8,111 bases of DNA, from contig JAQVKJ010000044.1 in assembly GCA_028694715.1 (NCBI GenBank), forward strand, positions 1-8,111, read 5' to 3'. Positions 5,802 to 8,111 of the stretch are shown piece after piece. Numbering within the stretch: position 1 is the stretch's first letter; each line of letters opens with the position of its first letter. The notes beneath the pieces were generated by a model. That model did not search any database. It was given only the letters and a program-made list of their open reading frames with translations, and was not told the DNA's origin. The position numbers and the translations under genes are program-made. Source of the DNA: Weeksellaceae bacterium (GTDB lineage: Bacteria > Bacteroidota > Bacteroidia > Flavobacteriales > Weeksellaceae).

Positions 5802-8111
5802 ATGCCTAAAAACTTAGTAATCGTTGAATCGCCTTCAAAAGCAAAAACCATCCAAAAATACCTTGGCAAGGACTTTATTGTTGAATCTAGCTTTGGACAT
5901 ATCTCTGATTTGCCCAAGAAAGGGATGGGTATAGAAATAGAAAATAATTTCAAACCTGTTTATGAGGTTTCGTCCGATAAAAAGGAAGTAGTCAAAAAAT
6001 TAAAAGACTTGACTTCAAAAGTCGAGACCGTCTGGCTGGCTTCGGATGAAGACCGTGAAGGAGAAGCCATTGCTTGGCATTTGTACAATGCATTGGGATT
6101 GACCGAAAACAACACCCACAGAATTTCTTTCAATGAAATCACCAAAAGAGCCATTCAAAAGGCAATAGACAATCCAAGGAAAATCGATATTGATTTGGTG
6201 GATGCACAACAAGCGAGGAGGGTACTCGACAGATTGGTAGGCTTTGAGGTATCACCAATTTTATGGAAAAAAATCAAACCCGGACTCTCGGCAGGCAGAG
6301 TACAGTCAGTGGCGGTTCGGTTGATTGTTGAACGCGAAAGAGAAATACAAAACTTCGAACCGGAAGCTTCTTTCAAATTTACAGCTCAATTTCTCACCCG
6401 AGACAATAAAGCACTCAAAGCATTATTGACAAAGGAGTTCAAAACATTCGAAGAAGCAAAATCCTTTGTCCAATCCTGCGTGGATGCAACATTCACCGTC
6501 AGTGATTTGCAAAAAAAACCGGCCAAACGCTCGCCTTCTGCACCTTTTACCACATCTACTCTTCAACAGGAAGCTTCGCTTAAATTGGGCTTTCCGGTTT
6601 CCAGAACCATGAGGGTAGCACAGCAGCTCTACGAATCGGGATTGATTACCTATATGAGAACCGACAGTGTGAACCTCTCGCAGGAAGCCATCGAATCAGC
6701 CAAACAGGCAATTGCCTCAGAATTTGGTGAAAAGTACAGCGAACCGAGAAATTACAGCAACAAAAATAAATCGGCACAGGAAGCGCATGAAGCCATCCGT
6801 CCGACCGATTTCAAACTCAAAACTGCAGGAATAGATTCAGGTCAAAAAAGATTGTACGAGCTGATTTGGAAAAGAGCCATTGCCAGTCAAATGGCACAGG
6901 CAGATTTAGAGAGGACCATCATTGATATTGAAAATACTAACAACAAAGAAATTTTTCAGTCCAGAGGCGAAATCATCATTTTTGATGGTTTTCTGAAAGT
7001 GTATCAGGACACGGTAACTGATGAAGACAAAGAGGACGAAAAATCAATACTCCCGGATGTCCACAAAGGTGAAGAACTTGGGTGCAAAGAGATTTTTGGC
7101 ACACAGAAATTCACCAAATCACCACCGAGATACACCGAAGCTTCATTGGTCAAAAAATTGGAAGAACTCGGCATCGGACGACCTTCTACTTATGCACCGA
7201 CCATTTCCACCATTCAAAACAGAGATTATGTGATTCTGGGAAATCTGGACGGTGAAAAAAGAGAACTGAAAACACTGAAACTAAAATCAGGAAAAATTTC
7301 GGAAAAAACAGAAACCGAAACTTTTGGTGCCGACAGAAGAAAACTGATTCCTACCGACATAGGCATGGTGGTCAATGATTTTCTGGTCGATCATTTCAAC
7401 TATATCATGGATTATGATTTCACGGCCAAAGTAGAAGAAAGTTTTGACGACATAGCCGAAGGCAAAGAGAAATGGACCGAGATGATCGGTGATTTCTACG
7501 GCAGATTTCATCAGAATGTCGAAAAAGTAGATGAAACCGCAAAAAGAGCCACCGGAGAAAGAGCATTGGGTGTGGATCCCAAATCAGGCAAACCTGTTTT
7601 TGCAAAGATCGGCCGTTTTGGCCCGATGATTCAGATTGGCGAAACCGAAGACGATGAAAAACCAAAATTTGCAAGCCTGCTGAAAACCCAGTCGATTCAG
7701 AGCGTAACGCTTGAAGAAGCACTTGCACTGTTTGAACTGCCGAGAAAATTAGGTGAATACAAGGACGGAGAACTCGAAGTCAATGTGGGTAGATACGGAC
7801 CTTATGTGAAATTCAAAGACATGTTCGTATCGATTCCTCGAGATGAGGACATGATGGAGTTGAGTTATGACAGGGCAGTGGAACTCGTTGAACAAAAGCT
7901 AAAGGCAAATGCGCCCATCGGTACCTATGAAGGAACTGAGGTGACCAAAGGAAAAGGAAGATTCGGTCCGTTTATAAAATGGGGCAACCTCTACATTAAT
8001 GTGTCAAAAAAATATGATTTCGATAATTTGACACAAACAGACATCAACGAACTCATTGCTAACAAACTGAAAAAAGAAGCAGAAAAAGTGGTTCAGAATT
8101 GGGAAGAAGAA
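5802..8111 (+). CDS. topA: DNA topoisomerase I (type IA), 3'-truncated by window end
   Basis: A type IA topoisomerase that relaxes negatively supercoiled DNA by cutting and passing one strand. 770 residues are visible without a stop, so the C-terminus is missing. The TOPRIM domain begins at once (VIVESPSKAK, with Glu9), and the metal-binding Asp82-Glu83-Asp84-Arg85-Glu86 is intact. The catalytic tyrosine is Tyr284 in ITYMRTDS, with Arg286 beside it. His329 in QEAHEAIRP matches the conserved active-site histidine. After about residue 555 come three C-terminal repeats, each with GR(F/Y)GP, at 604, 663 and 719. These replace the Cys4 zinc fingers of the E. coli enzyme; no CxxC pair is present in the visible part. 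The Lys/Glu-rich tail at the edge suggests the end is close. ATG 5802 is the natural start, with VIVESP at the expected distance. The enzyme is housekeeping and its identity is certain. Confidence 0.97.
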   Translation, partial: MPKNLVIVESPSKAKTIQKYLGKDFIVESSFGHISDLPKKGMGIEIENNFKPVYEVSSDKKEVVKKLKDLTSKVETVWLASDEDREGEAIAWHLYNALGLTENNTHRISFNEITKRAIQKAIDNPRKIDIDLVDAQQARRVLDRLVGFEVSPILWKKIKPGLSAGRVQSVAVRLIVEREREIQNFEPEASFKFTAQFLTRDNKALKALLTKEFKTFEEAKSFVQSCVDATFTVSDLQKKPAKRSPSAPFTTSTLQQEASLKLGFPVSRTMRVAQQLYESGLITYMRTDSVNLSQEAIESAKQAIASEFGEKYSEPRNYSNKNKSAQEAHEAIRPTDFKLKTAGIDSGQKRLYELIWKRAIASQMAQADLERTIIDIENTNNKEIFQSRGEIIIFDGFLKVYQDTVTDEDKEDEKSILPDVHKGEELGCKEIFGTQKFTKSPPRYTEASLVKKLEELGIGRPSTYAPTISTIQNRDYVILGNLDGEKRELKTLKLKSGKISEKTETETFGADRRKLIPTDIGMVVNDFLVDHFNYIMDYDFTAKVEESFDDIAEGKEKWTEMIGDFYGRFHQNVEKVDETAKRATGERALGVDPKSGKPVFAKIGRFGPMIQIGETEDDEKPKFASLLKTQSIQSVTLEEALALFELPRKLGEYKDGELEVNVGRYGPYVKFKDMFVSIPRDEDMMELSYDRAVELVEQKLKANAPIGTYEGTEVTKGKGRFGPFIKWGNLYINVSKKYDFDNLTQTDINELIANKLKKEAEKVVQNWEEE

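Noticed and set aside
1..8111. Mobile element, CRISPR array, toxin-antitoxin or defence system
   Set aside because: No transposase, terminal repeats, regularly spaced repeats, small two-gene modules or defence domains are visible; most genes are housekeeping.

Overview
The window looks like ordinary chromosome from a member of the Bacteroidota. Three things point there: the order miaB, receiver-less sigma-54 activator, lptE, which I know from that phylum; promoter-like TAnnTTTG boxes upstream of genes; and almost no Shine-Dalgarno sequences in front of clear start codons. I see no tRNA, rRNA, CRISPR array, insertion sequence, phage gene or long repeat, and no gene-free stretch over 300 bases.

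Layout. At the left edge (1-1492, + strand) lies a two-gene unit: the 3' part of a transglutaminase-fold protein with an intact Cys-His-Asp triad, then, 10 bases later, a secreted beta-sandwich protein with a DUF11-like C-terminal region. A hairpin with a T-run at 1521-1547 ends this unit and probably also stops transcription arriving from the opposite side. From 4797 leftward to 1555 (- strand) runs a compact operon: miaB (tRNA methylthiolation), a sigma-54-dependent AAA+ activator with a Fis-type helix-turn-helix, and lptE (outer-membrane lipopolysaccharide assembly lipoprotein), with gaps of 22 and 14 bases. A 176-base divergent intergenic region (4798-4973) holds candidate promoters for both directions and a small cluster of dyad and direct repeats. 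Rightward from it come a six-helix membrane protein of unknown function (4974-5753) and topA (DNA topoisomerase I, from 5802), which runs off the right edge after 770 codons. topA has the best promoter match in the window, placed directly after the preceding stop codon.

How the genes fit together. miaB, the activator and lptE are probably co-transcribed, but their functions (tRNA modification, transcription activation, envelope assembly) are not one pathway. The activator has no sensor domain, so its signal is not evident. The membrane protein and topA are neighbours with separate promoters. The least understood part is the transglutaminase-like/secreted-protein pair. I did not find strong evidence of a novel defence or mobile system; the findings are modest leads.
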